Shown: piece by piece, positions 12,567 to 23,811 of the stretch
Numbering within the stretch: the stretch's first letter is position 1
How the letters are laid out: the number at the start of each line of letters is the position of its first letter
Translations under genes and position numbers: made by a program
DNA from: Rhipidocladum racemiflorum
Lineage: Eukaryota; Streptophyta; Magnoliopsida; Poales; Poaceae
DNA: 64,000 nt
Reading direction: 5' to 3'
NCBI GenBank assembly: GCA_036346355.1
Contig: CM070576.1
Coordinates: 17,963,558 to 18,027,557, forward strand
Notes under the pieces: model-generated
Databases searched by the model: none
Seen by the model: only the letters and a program-made list of their open reading frames with translations
Told to the model about the DNA's origin: nothing

Positions 12567-12759
12567 TGTCACCCGTTGATCGGGCGACATAGAACCTGTA
12601 CCCTTTATGTTGCCTGTTGATCGGGGGATTTTTAATCACTCGCCTGTTCATCGGGCGATATAAGCCTATCGCCCGTGTAACGGGCGACATACACACGAAA
12701 GGTCTCATGTCGCCCGATTGACTGGCGACAATATTATATCGCCTGTTGGACCGGCGATA
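12567..12759. repeat. Array of six palindromic repeats at the MULE 5' end
   Basis: Six copies of a 20-23-bp dyad with core CGCCCGTTGATCGGGCG lie at 12567-12589, 12609-12628, 12638-12660, 12667-12689, 12708-12730 and 12737-12759. Start-to-start spacing is about 42, 29, 29, 41 and 29 bp. The arms are conserved (TGTCGCCCG / CGGGCGACA) while the 3-5 central bases vary; some copies carry paired changes such as TATCGCC with GGCGATA that keep the stem. Each could form a hairpin or bind a symmetric protein. They sit directly upstream of the TATA box and within about 80 bp of the probable element end. Confidence 0.8.
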
Positions 12760-12842
12760 GACGTATAAAACTGTAATTTCTTACAACCGACGTTTACTTT
12801 TGCAGTTTCGAATAAAATATAGTTTATTAAAAAAAATTCTTT
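12760..12842. other. AT-rich outer end of the MULE
   Basis: This short AT-rich stretch lies between the palindrome array and the point where the neighbouring gag frame begins. It probably contains the MULE 5' terminus, but no matching inverted terminus survives at the other side, so the exact edge and target duplication cannot be read. Confidence 0.35.
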
Positions 12843-13934
12843 CTTTTGCTCGAGGGCGTGGAGGTCGTCCTCCACGCCCGGCTGTATGTAGGACCCCTGG
12901 AAGTTGGTGACAAAAACGTCGCACAGCCCTTCCCACGAGGAGATTGATCCTCGCGGAAGGTTCAACAACCAGGATTGGGCGGATCCGGTTAGGGCCGTGA
13001 GGAAGTAATTCGCCATCACCCTGCTGGACCCGCCCGCGGCACGCACCACCGTGGTATAAATTTGCAGGAACTCCTCCGGATTGGTGGTGCCGTCATACTT
13101 CTCGAGGGACGCCGGGCGAAACCTGTTGGGCCACGCCACGCGGCGTAGCTGTCGGGTAGTTCCAGCGTCTCGACGCGAAGAATGCGCGGAGGTCTGCTGA
13201 AGATGAGTCCCCGGGGAGCGGGAGGAATGAACTTCCTCCGAACTCCGGACGGGGGAATCTTGGGAGGGGGTCCGACTCCCGAAAACTGTACGCATAGTGC
13301 GTTCAGAATCTTGGGAACGATGACTGCGCGAACGGCCGGGAGAATCGCCGCTGCGCCCGTCGCCGAAGCCCCCTGTGATGATCCCCCGTGACCCCGCGGC
13401 CCCAAACGGGGCCAGGGTGCCTGCTTGGGCCCTCCAGGCCGATACGTCTCCCGCCCGGGCGGCTTGGAGTGTGGGAAGAATGAGCGCGCCCCTTCGAGGG
13501 GGGAGTTCCGTCGGTGGCAGACCGATCGGAAGTCCCTACTCGAAGCTGGGCCGCCTCCACAAGGCGGACCACATCCCGGAGCCAAGGTGCGGTGGGGTTG
13601 TCCCCTACGAGCTCCAGAGGTGGATGACTCAGCAGGAGACGCGCCGCACGCAGGTTCTGGGCCGGGGGGGCTTCTTCCCACGCCAGTCAACAGTGAGCCG
13701 GGGGCCCGACGGCCCCTCGAGAGGCCTCGGCGCCCTCGGTTGGAAATGGCGCGGAGTCGCCCTTCGCCCGGGGAGAGTGAGTGGGTGCGGTAGGAGGCCC
13801 CAGCTCAGTGCGGGTGGTGGTGTCGTGTGCGAACCAGCCATCCTCCTGATGGACGGACCTCTGGTAGATTTCGCCGAAAATGGCTGGAGTCAAACCGAAG
13901 TATGCCAACCGCGCACCCCTACCTGGCGCGCCCC
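12843..13934 (-). pseudogene. Ty3/gypsy gag, truncated at the MULE junction
   Basis: The minus strand contains a retrotransposon gag domain. Recognisable blocks are NRFRPASLEKYDGTTNPEEF, VMANYFLTALTGSAQSWLLN and PRGSISSWEGLCDVFVTNFQ, ending at LHALEQK next to 12843. The upstream part (13300-13930) is the leader and N-terminal region, with frame breaks around 13150-13200. Gag would assemble the cytoplasmic particle in an active element. Everything after gag (protease, RT, integrase, second LTR) is missing. The many open frames on the opposite strand here come from high GC content. Confidence 0.75.
13917..13934 (-). other. Primer-binding-site position of the minus-strand Ty3 element
   Basis: Directly after the LTR end (GCTAACA) the minus strand reads GGGGCGCGCCAGGTAGGGG. 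A GGCGCGCCAGGTAGGGG motif at this position is, to my recollection, seen in several grass Ty3 elements. The tRNA it would pair with was not established here. Confidence 0.5.
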
Positions 13935-14699
13935 TGTTAGCATTTTTTACCACAGGATCCTCCCGCGAGGGAGGTTTTAGTTCGGTTTGGGGGTGTGCTT
14001 AGCGGAGACGTAATCCGGTCACTCTCTCCTCGCCCTCCCGGAGAAGATAAACAGTAGGCACACTTCGTTTTTCCAGGTTCAGGCCCCCAAGGTGGGTAAT
14101 AGCCCTACGTCCTGTCTGAAGTCTTTGTTAGTCTTAGAAAAAACTATGTTGTCATCCTCCCCCTCTCTGTCCTCGTTCTCGTCGTCGTCGTTGTCATCGT
14201 CCTCGTCGTCGTCGTCTCACGTACACCCATCCGCCCTTATATACCCCTGGTCGGCCTGGGCAAGTGGGGGGGACAAAACTATGCCGCTACATGGCTCATT
14301 AATGCCATCCCATCTTGGGGCCTCCTTCTTTGTGCCGCTACATCACGCGCCATCAGGGTTGTGCGCTTCCCATGATAGGCCAGTTGTGGCATGTCAGGAA
14401 AAGGAGCCTAGCGCTATGCCCCCGCATTAAGTGCCGTGACACCATGCCCCATGGGAGGCTTCCGGGCGAAGCCTTATTCACTCTTGCGTCTTTTGACGCG
14501 GGCCTCCTCGCCCCGCTAGGAGGGCTTTTGGACACTGCTCGCCACGTTGCCACGTGGATCTCCTCGCCCCGCGAGGAGGGCTTAGAGATGCTGCTCGCCA
14601 CGTAGCCATGTGTGCCTCCTCGCCGCCATGTAGCCACGTGGGGCCCTTCATACCTTTTTTAAGGGCGGGGAGAGTACCCCAGTGTAGAATACGCCGACA
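13935..14699 (-). mobile_element. LTR of the truncated minus-strand Ty3 element
   Basis: The 765-bp block starts TGTTAGC at 13935 and ends CGCCGACA at 14699, so both strands show TG..CA ends. It is followed on the minus strand by a primer-site motif and gag, which makes it the 5' LTR. It contains a serine-codon-like TCG/TCC tract (14150-14215) and a 60-70-bp tandem repeat (14505-14640). Its outer edge touches gag sequence of the plus-strand Tat-like element at 14701, so it appears inserted into that gag. Confidence 0.7.
14505..14640. repeat. Imperfect tandem repeat in the LTR
   Basis: The motifs CCTCCTCGCCCCGC.AGGAGGGC and TGCTCGCCACGT.GCCA recur about every 60-70 bp, with a shortened third copy near 14605-14640. 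The CCTCGCCCCGCGAGG segment is itself a small palindrome. Confidence 0.6.
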
Positions 14700-14700
14700 A

Positions 14701-14801
14701 AAGGGTCTGGGAGCTGCACAAGCTGACAATATTAACTGGGCTGAAAAAATCGCTGCCGTGTTAAGAGAGCAGTTTGGCTTGCAGCCCAAAGGGAGAGTAA
14801 T
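14701..14801 (+). pseudogene. Tat-like Ty3 gag, segment left of the nested Tekay element
   Basis: In the frame starting at 14701 the plus strand encodes NINWAEKIAAVLREQFGL, the short helix-rich stretch that precedes the gag core in Tat-like grass elements. The last full codon before the nested element is a valine and the next codon is split (AT at 14800-14801). The same frame resumes at 27227-27229 with a methionine codon and the gag core, showing that this and 27227-30347 are one gene split by the 14802-27223 insertion. Confidence 0.7.
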
Positions 14802-17800
14802 TGTAACATCCCAAAATTTTGCTTTTCTTAAATTCATGTGTGATTTGGCACCTTGGTGAATTTTTGGAATTTTCTGGAATTTATTTGGATTTATTTGGAA
14901 TTTATTTGAATTTATTCCATTTTGAAATAATTAAAGAATTTAATTTTGCAAATAAAATTTTGTTGGAAATATTTTATTTGAGTCCAAAATGATCCAAAAT
15001 ATTTTCCAGAATTTTTCTGGAATTTTTCTGAGTCATTTGCTATTTTTAATGAATTAAATGAATTATCGGGAATTATTTTAAATATTAAATCGCTGGAAAA
15101 TCCAACTTGGGTCAAGTCTTTCATCCGACCGAGTCGGACTCGAAGTCCGACTTGAGCTTGGCTCAACCAAACCAGACTCCCAACCCTAAGCGATCCCGAC
15201 CGCTGGATCAAGATCCAACGGCCGAGATCCGCCGACCGACCCGAGCCGTGTCCGGACCGGACCGGCCGCGCCGCGATCGTGGGTCCGTTGGTTGTGCCAC
15301 GGACGGCCACGATTTCGTGCCTTCCCGAGTCCGAGCTGGACTCGCCGCCGCCGCCAAAGCAAGTTAGGTTCCGCGACGGACGCCGAGGTTATTTAATGCC
15401 CGGCATACCCCGAGGACCGCCGTGATCCCGCGCCTCCTTCCTACTTCACCGAGGCTAAGTCGCCGCTTAGCCGGCGAAGCTCGCCAGAAGTTGCGCTGCT
15501 GCCCGCCACGGTCTTTGCTTGCTCGCCGCCGCCGCCCCCGCCGTTGACTCGTGATCCGACCACCGCGACGAGACGCACCGGCGACCCTTCCTTCGCCGGA
15601 GCAACCCCGAACGCCGTTGGCTCGCTGTCGTTCTTCAACTCCGGCATGCGGCGCCACCACGGCCATCACCGCGAAGCTCAGGCACCGCCGGATCCAGACG
15701 GACGGTTGAGGTGAGTTCACGTGTTCCAAACCCGATTAGATTCGACCGCTGGATCAAGATCCAACGGCTCACAATCGCCACGCGCCGTAGCAAAGTGCGA
15801 TTATAGGATTAGATCTGGACCGCCCGATCTAGATCGAACGCCCACGAGCATCGAGTAGTTTCAACGTGTTAAACCCTGGATCCAATCCGCTGGTTGATTT
15901 TCAAACCAACGGACGAGATTGCGCCACGTGTCGGGAAGTTGGACCGACGCTGTCAAGACTGGCCCACGCGGCGTGACGCCGACACGCTGGCCCCGCATGT
16001 CGAGGGCCCACACGCCACCGTGCTAGTGTGAGACCTCGCGACCGACGGTGGGTCCCACATGTCGGGCCACGTGAGCCGTGGACCGAGTCCACCGTGGACC
16101 CGAGCCGAGCGTGGACCAAGCCCATGGACTGACGCCGCCAGGCCAATCAGAGCTGCCACGTGTCCATGCCGACGCAATAATTAATTTCAAAAAAGAAAAT
16201 GATTTATTAATTCGAATAATGATTTCAAATTTAGATTCAAACTTCAAACGCTTATAACTTTTATGCTTCAACTCCGATTTGAGCGATTCAAATTTCTAAA
16301 TTTGTATAAAATTAAGATCTACCTAAATATAAATTTTATTTAATTTTTGGACTAAAGTTTTTCTCTGTAAAATTATTTAATTGATTATTTAAACTTTAAA
16401 TAATCATAACTTTTATGCTTTTAACTCCAAATTTGATTTATCTCCAGTTTCTAAAAATCCAGAAAATTATGTTCTCTCTGTTTATGGATTTTATTTGGAG
16501 TTTTGGGATCTTTTTTGCATAGTGTTTATTTGTGTATTTGCTATTTGCACGCTTTACGAGTAGACGTTGAAGTGGGAAGGATTCAAGGAGAAGTGTTGAC
16601 TCGGGATCCAACTCAAGACCAAGAGCAAGTGCTTTTGAAGGCAAGTTGTGCTTTGACCATGTTGATCCCATTTTGAAATCTATTTTGATTTAAACTATTG
16701 CATGCTAGTTCAATTAGAAGGATACTTTGTTTAAACATGGGGGTTAGATAAATACCAATTTGCTATATGACACCTTGATTACTTAAGTATGTGCCATGAT
16801 CCCTTGTCACCCTAGTTGTGGATTACTAGTTGGACATTATTAAATCGCTAACACGGGTTTAGATCGTTGTAGTATACTGCTTAGACCTGCTACGTGCTCA
16901 TGACATGATTTTGGATAATCAAATGCTAATATTGAATTAATGATATATTGAACCTGTTTTGGAAAAGTATCATGTGATGTTGATGGCACGTGGTGCATGG
17001 TAATCAATCGGGTTTGATAAAATGATTGATTGGGGCATGTGGCAAGAGTAATCGTGGGCCATTGTGGCATTGGGGATGTTGATTTGGTTTTTTCGGGTAG
17101 TCTTGCCCTGGTCACTCTAAGGACTTAACCTTGCAAGCCTTTGAACTGGGTCATACTTGCAACCACATGGCTGGAATGGGACGGCCCTAGTTGACTAAGT
17201 CGCTAAGGACTCACTTGTGGAGCCTCAGGTGGTGTCGCTTACACCTTACGTGTGATTGTACGGGGAGCGATCGTGGTCGTGGGCCAGGTACCCATCTAAC
17301 GGTGTGTTGGTCCCATACTTCGCCTTGGCTAAGGGAAGGGATGGTGTAGAGCACGAACCTGAGAGGACCACCTGTGTTGTTTGAGGCTTCCAAAGGCTTT
17401 GTTATGATCGCTCATTCGCATACTCTTGTATGGCGATTCACTACCGACGTGGTGAGTGGATTGTATCTTGTGGGTAAAGTGCATAACCTCTGGCAGAGTG
17501 TAGAATCTATTTGAATAGCCGAGTCCACGATCGGACATTGCTCGGGAATTACAATAAGGGTTAGATTTTCCAAAATAACTTGGATTTGAAAAGTTGGGTT
17601 GGTTTAACAATGAAGATGATGGAAATGTGGTTTAGGATGGGAAAAATGTTTATTAAAACTTCTTGAAAAGTTATTTATGCTTTACTTATTTCTATCGCTG
17701 AATCTACTTATATTACTTGTCAAAAGTCAAGCATCGCAAATATACCTTGAGCTATTCCTTTGTACCAAGCCATGCATATAGTATATTAGCTTGCATTCTC

Positions 17801-18190
17801 AGGCATGACTTGTCGAGTACCAAGTACTCACCCTTGCCTCAACACAATACCGCTTGAAGAGGAGACTACGCCAGCTGAGGAGGAGTTCCAAGAGGACCCG
17901 TCTACTTAGGATGCGAGCCTCAGTGTGGTATACTGGATGGCGCCACGAAGTTTATTTGATTTTCCGCTGCTATTATTTTTCTCTGAATAAGTTTCGCCTT
18001 GCGAGGCATACATTTTGTAACTTGGCCATAAGGTCGAGTAACCAGTTTGGTTATTTAAATAAAGTACTTTGATAATATCGATTGGTATGATTGTGATATT
18101 TACCGATGTTAAGACTGTGTGCACTAGCGCGTTCCTGGACTAGTGCTGAATACACAGAGGGTCCGGATTTGCAAATTCGGGGTCCCGACA
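14802..18190 (+). repeat. 5' LTR of the Tekay-like element
   Basis: It begins TGTAACATCCCAAAATTTTG and ends GGGGTCCCGACA, directly before the primer-binding site. Its 3389 bp align along their whole length with 23812-27223. The open frames inside (for example 15364-15729 minus, 17329-17610 minus) are not genes. Confidence 0.9.
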
Positions 18191-18194
18191 GAGG

Positions 18195-18208
18195 TGGTAT
18201 CAGAGCCA
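18195..18208 (+). other. Primer-binding site (initiator Met-tRNA)
   Basis: TGGTATCAGAGCC lies four bases after the LTR end and matches the usual 3'-end complement of initiator Met-tRNA used by Ty3 and Copia elements of plants. Confidence 0.9.
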
Positions 18209-18410
18209 TACTTGACCGTAGGCTCAACCCTAAGCTAGAATGGTCGTAGTGAGGATAAAACCTATTTTCTAAAGCTAAAAGTTTGTCAAGATAAGAAATG
18301 ACATCTCGACTTATCCCCTTCTCTCTTTTCTTGTCTCTTGCTAAAATTTTTCCTTACCTTGTCACAATTCAAAAATTCCGAGTTCTTACGTAAAGCACTC
18401 TTGTGACAGA

Positions 18411-21400
18411 TGGAGGAAGAGTTCAACTACGTTGATCTAGGAGTTGGTCACGCCGCGGAACTTTGGCACATGCTACAAACTCTCGGAGATTTTGAGAAGC
18501 CCCAATACCAAGTGGAAGTGATCGTGCAAGGTGATTGATCAAGGCTTGTGACGTGAGGATTGAGGTACTGCCAGGAAGAGGGGCCTGTGCAATCGCCGAT
18601 ACACCGCAGACCGCTAGAAGATCTACAATACAGATGGGTATCCAAGAAGTTTCACGACGAGCAATGCGGCACATTACCAAGATATCACGCCAGAGAGTTG
18701 GAAAGCACGGTGTTCGCTACCATCCAGCGATAACCTTCTTGACCCGGCGATTCAGGATGAGGATGCCACGACGATTACGATTGGCACGATTTGTCGTCGC
18801 CAGGAGGATGTACTAGATAATACAAGCAAGGAGCTACGAAGGCCCGCAAGGAGATCACGACAGAGAAGAACAGATGGCGGAAGCTCAAGAGTATGTGGCA
18901 CACCTTCTACGAAGGGTTGACGAGTTGGAGATGACTTTGTACGGACGGACCCAGAGCCTGTACTCGAGCTACACGAGCTGCATCCGGAGGAGTCGATTTC
19001 GATGAGGACACCGCTTCTTCGACTACCACAGATGACATAGTCGGACATGGCGATCGTTTCGCGCCTATGCCGCAAAGATCCGCACCTGTGCCGTGGAGGT
19101 TTTCTCGAGGAGTGAGCATAGGTTCTATAGTGAGACTCCTTCGCCGAGTCGAGTCATAGAATAAAGAGTCACCCTTTAGGCGATAGATTCCAGAGTTAGT
19201 TCGATTTGGATTTGCTTTGTTTCTTTGAGTGTGCAGATGTGTTGCAAGGCCCTTAGGCATTGTAAGCAGCCATACCAAGTTACTAATAATAAAGTTGGAC
19301 CTTAAGGCTACACCTTTTTCGCGCATAAGTTCCATATTACTTGTCTATTCGTTTCCCTCATCTCTAAACCTAGAGCAAATCGCCAGATGGTGAACACCAG
19401 TGGAAACTTTGGAAGTAACGGAGGCGGTTCATGACAGAAAACCCTAATGATAGAGCACCGGCACCGCCGAGATGATATGCGAGAATTTTGGAGCATTTCT
19501 TGCTGCTCAGTTCGATTTGATGCATGCTATGATGCAACAAATGCAGCACGTCAACTGCTCAGGCCCCTTTGCTAATCAAGTTAATCGGGGGACCACGCCG
19601 AGAATACAAGGCATCCGAGTTCATGAGGACTCACCCACCCATTTTCTCACAGGAATGCCAATCCATTGGAGGCCGACGATTGGTTAAGATCAATTGAGAG
19701 GAAGCTACACATAGCTCAATGCATAGGGAATGAGAAGGTACTCGCTTCTCATCGGTTGGAAAGGAAACGTGAATGGTGGGAGAACCTGTACGCGAGAGAA
19801 CCCTCAAGATATCACTTGGGAAGAGTTCCACGCATTCGACAGTATCACGTGCTGAAGGAATCATGGACCTTAAGAAGGAGGAGTTCGAGCACCTGAAGCA
19901 AGGTAATCGGCCAGTGGCCGACTACGAACAAGTTCACACGGCTAGCTTGCCACGCTTTTTGAGGATGTAGCGACGGATAAATCTAAACAGTCTCGTTTCA
20001 TGAAGGACTCAACTTCGAGATTGCAAGTAGGGTTGATCACCCACACCTTTCCAGGATTTCCAAGAGTTGGTGAATAAGGCGCTTATTCTTGAGGACAAGC
20101 GCAAAGGCTGGATGAGAACGAGGAGAGCGCGAGGATGCAACGGCAAGGATCACGTCGAGAGCATAGCGGCGCAGAGTTGCACCAAATCAATTCTTGAGAT
20201 TCCAACCCGCAGGTACAACAAGGACACCCTCCCAAAGCACCAAGACACATCGGTCGAACTACGAGACCCCGGCCCCGCTTAGAAAGCGCTACCCGAGCGT
20301 CGAGGAACAGTGAGACCAGCTGTTTATTACAAGCGCAACGAGCCGAGACACTTTGCCATGATTGTCCAAAGAAGGCAGCGAGAAGCGACCCGGTTAACGC
20401 TTCAACCTAGGAACCACCCGGAGACGCCCGGCCACGAGCCACACCCAGGACCGTGGTGAGAGCCGAGTCAACCATGTCACGCGGATGCACCTTTGCAAAA
20501 TACTCGGACGTATCTTGGGTAAGTTACTTGTTAACCAGTGCACACCTGCTTGATTTTGTTTGACTCTGGAGCTTAGATTCGTTTGTTTCATGAAGGCTTT
20601 GCTACTAGAAATGACTTGAGAATTGCAAGACTTAAGTGCATGCTTTTAGTTCAAACCCACGGTTCCGAACTCAGAAGCGAAGTAGGATGTTCGGGGTGAG
20701 AATACTAATAGATGGAATAGAATTCCTAGCAAACCTTATAATTTTGGAGACCAGGACCTTAGATGTTATATTGGGAATGGATTGGTTATCCAAGCACAAG
20801 GTCATGTATTGTGGGCGAAGGACTATCTCGATTGAGAGCAGTGTGGGAAGAAAGTGGAATTTCAAGCCCTTTGGAGTTAGAGATGGACCAGTTGATGGTT
20901 AACAAGATGCCAAGGCAATCGGCATAGAGGATGTCCCGATGGTGAATGAGTACCTCGATGTTTTTCAGAAGATCTACGGTATGCCGCCATGACAGGGGAC
21001 ATAGAGTTTGTGATAGAGCTTGTACACAGTGCATTACCGATAGCAAAGAGACCCTATCGGATGTCTAGGAGTTAGTAGAGATGAAGAAGCTTGACTAGAA
21101 GAGTTAATGGAGAAAGGATTTATCAGACCAAGTTAGTCGCCGTGGGAGCACCGGTTTTGTTTGTCAAGAAGAAGGACGGGAGTTTCGGGATGTGCATTGA
21201 CTACAGTGCACTCAATGAAGTCACCAAGTGAAGAATAAGTATCCGCTACCCGGATTGATGATTTGTTTGATCGATTAAGAGGAGCCGGAGTTTTCTCCAA
21301 GATTGATGCGAGATCAGGATACCATCGATTGAAGATCCGATCGGAAGATATTCAAGACCGCATTCTCGTCAAGATATGGACATTACTGAGTTTCTGATTA

Positions 21401-23770
21401 TGTCCTTTGGTGACGAATGCTGACTTATTTCATGAATATGATGAATAAGGTGTTCATGGAATATTTGGACAAGTTTGTAAATCGTGTTCATAGGCGATAT
21501 CCTAATCTACTCAAGGCAGGAGGATGAACATCAGAACACTTAAGGCGAGTTTTGGAAAAAGTGAGGAACAGCAACTTTTAAGCCAAGTTCGACAAGTGTG
21601 ATTTTTGGAAGGACAAGGTGGAGTTTCTTGGACATGTAATGATCGGAAGGAGTCGCGTAGATCCAAGCAAAGTAGAAGGCTGTGTTACATTAGGGAGCAA
21701 CCAGAAGCGGTGACCAGATTCGGAGTTTCCTTGGAATGGCAAGATATTATCGTTTCATCGAAGGCTTTTTCGACAATTGGGAAACCTCTTACATAATTCT
21801 TTGAAGAAGCGAAAAGAAGTTTGCATGACGCCGGAGAATGTGAGAAAGGATTTGAGAGCTGAAGAAGCGATTGACATCGATGCAGGTGTTAGTTCTCCAG
21901 GATGTTGCTCAAAGCTTGATATTTATTGTGGCGCATCGCGCCATGAGGACTTGGATGTGTCTTGTCACGGAGAATGGAAAGGTAAATTAAACTTATGCAT
22001 CAAAGCTGATTGAGGCATGAGGAAAATTATCCGACACATGACCTAGAGTTAGCTGCCGTAGTGCATGCTTTGAAAATATGGCGTCACTATCGATTGGAAG
22101 CAGGATGTGAAGTATATACGGATCATAAGAGCCTTAAGTACATATTCACCCATCGGATCGAATATGAGGCAAAGGAGATGGTTAGAGTTGATCAAGGACT
22201 ATAATGTTGGAATTCATTACCATCCGGGAAGGCCAATGTAGTAGCGATGCTCGAGTCGGAAAAGCCATCACAGTAGTGCGTTGCTAGCCACAAGTCGGGA
22301 TGAGTTATGTGAGGATTTTCAAAAGATGAAGATTGAGGTTGTACCTAAGCGGATTCTTGGCCGCATGGAAGTAAAGCCTACCCTAGAGGATCAGATCAAG
22401 AAGCGACGGAAGGATGATGACGGGATCCAGCGAGGATTAAGTCCATCAAGGAGGAAGGCGGCGAAGGACTTCAAATTGGATGAACAAGGCACGTTGTGGA
22501 TGAAGGATCGGTTGTGTGCACTGACAAGGAGGAGTTAAAGCGGCCCGATTTTGGAGGAAGCCATGACTCAAGTACTCAATTCATCTGGAAGCGCCAAGAT
22601 GTATCGAGGATCCGAAGGAGATTCGGTGGCCAAGTATGAAGCGTGAAGTTCGAGCATGTTGCATTGTGCGACGTATGCCGAGAGTCAAGGCAATGCATCG
22701 AAGCAGCAGGGATTGCTCTGGCTTGAAAATAGCTCTGAGTGGAAGTGGGAGGAAATCGGAATGGATTTCATTACGTTTCCGAAGACTCAAGGAGGTTATG
22801 ACTCCATATGGGTTATAGTGGATCGCCTGACTAAAGTAGCCCATTTTATCCCGTGAAGACCACTTACTCGGGAGATAAGTTAGCGAGTTGTACATGATCG
22901 AGGATTGTTTGTTTGCACGTGCCAAAGAGGATTGTATCGGACCAGAGGTACCCAATTTACCTCAAGGTTCTGGAATAAGTTGCATGAGGCCATGGGAACT
23001 GTTTAAACTTGATCTGACTTATCATCCACAGACGGATGGACATCGAAGAGTCAGCAGATTTTGGAGGATATGCTAAGAGCTTGTGCATTAGCTTATGCTA
23101 CCTCTTGGGATAAGAGTTTGCCGTATCATGCCGAGTTCGATTACAACAATAGTTATCAGGCTAGTTTACGAGATGTCACCTTTTGAGGCCTTTGTATGGT
23201 CGGACCACGTCGGACGCCATTGAATTGGAATGAGGCCGTGGCCGTGTCTTTGGGCCTGATATTCTTCAAGAGGCTGAAAAGAGCGGTCGCCATGATTAGG
23301 AAAGGTTGAAGATAGCCCAATCTCGGCGAAGAGTTATCTTGACAATCGTCGCGAGATTTGAGTTTTGAACGAGAAGACTTTGTATACCTCGATTCGCCTC
23401 TGGGGAGTTAAGAGGTTCCATGCCAAAGGAAACTTGCACCCGTTATGTTGGACCATTTAAGATTTTTGAAGCATGCGAGGTTATATCAATTTGGAGTTGC
23501 CTGATCGTTAGCGGGGGTACATGATGTATTCCATGTGTCCCAGTTGAAGAAATGTCTCCGAGTTCTGAGAACAGACACCGCTAAGTCAATTGAGTTGCAT
23601 GAGGATTTGACTTATAAGGAACATCTGTGAGGATTCTAGACACAATGGATCAGAAACTAGAAACAAGTCAACCCGTTCTGTAGAGTTCGGTGAGCAACCA
23701 TGAAGAAAGCGAAGCGACTTGGGGCCTTGAAGAGGATTTGAAGAAAGAATTTCCAAACCTATTCCTTTAG
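18411..23770 (+). pseudogene. gag-pol of the Tekay-like element, broken by many small indels
   Basis: The polyprotein would supply capsid, protease, reverse transcriptase/RNase H and integrase. Recognisable pieces in order: gag (MEADDWLRSIERKLHIAQC near 19666 and EDKRKGW near 20090), a CCHC-knuckle remnant near 20350, protease-type GMDWLSKHKVMYC near 20776-20815, RT blocks around 21130-21640, RNase H YTDHKSLKYIFTHR near 22115-22155, integrase DFITFPKTQGGYDSIWVIVDR near 22765-22830, and a C-terminal ATWGLEEDLKKEFPNLF near 23720-23770 typical of a chromodomain tail. These pieces switch frame every 50-250 bases through 1-3-base changes. The element cannot encode its proteins as written. Confidence 0.8.
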
Positions 23771-23798
23771 TGAGCCACGAATCCGGGACGAGATTCTA

Positions 23799-23811
23799 TT
23801 AAGGGGAGGTT
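23799..23811 (+). other. Polypurine tract before the 3' LTR
   Basis: TTAAGGGGAGGTT lies directly in front of TGTAACATC at 23812, the normal place for the second-strand primer of a Ty3 element. Confidence 0.85.

Larger units (their letters stand above)
3492..12842 (-). mobile_element. Mutator-like element (MULE) carrying mudrA-type transposase and a PMD gene
   Basis: Two minus-strand genes, a mudrA-like transposase (8919-11688) and a plant mobile domain gene (8716 down to 3492), lie head to tail with about 200 bp between them, and a tandem palindrome array precedes the transposase. The right edge is set near 12842, where the gag reading frame of the next Ty3 element stops abruptly. The left edge is lost at 3491, where LTR sequence begins. 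A solo LTR (3698-7182) lies inside. I could not recognise a pair of terminal inverted repeats, as expected if the left terminus is gone. MULEs carrying extra host-derived genes are well known in grasses; assigning both genes to one element is inferred from orientation and spacing. Confidence 0.65.

Noticed and set aside
12567..12759. CRISPR-like repeat array
   Set aside because: The repeats are palindromes with spacers of 6-20 bp, there are no cas genes, and the DNA is from a plant nuclear genome.
13375..13980. 201-codon plus-strand frame
   Set aside because: It lies opposite the Ty3 gag leader and LTR in GC-rich DNA; the minus strand carries the recognisable gag.
14092..14430. Serine-rich plus-strand frame
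   Set aside because: Translation of the TCG/TCC tract of an LTR.
18195..18208. tRNA gene fragment
   Set aside because: Only the short complement of a tRNA 3' end is present; its place after an LTR makes it a primer-binding site.
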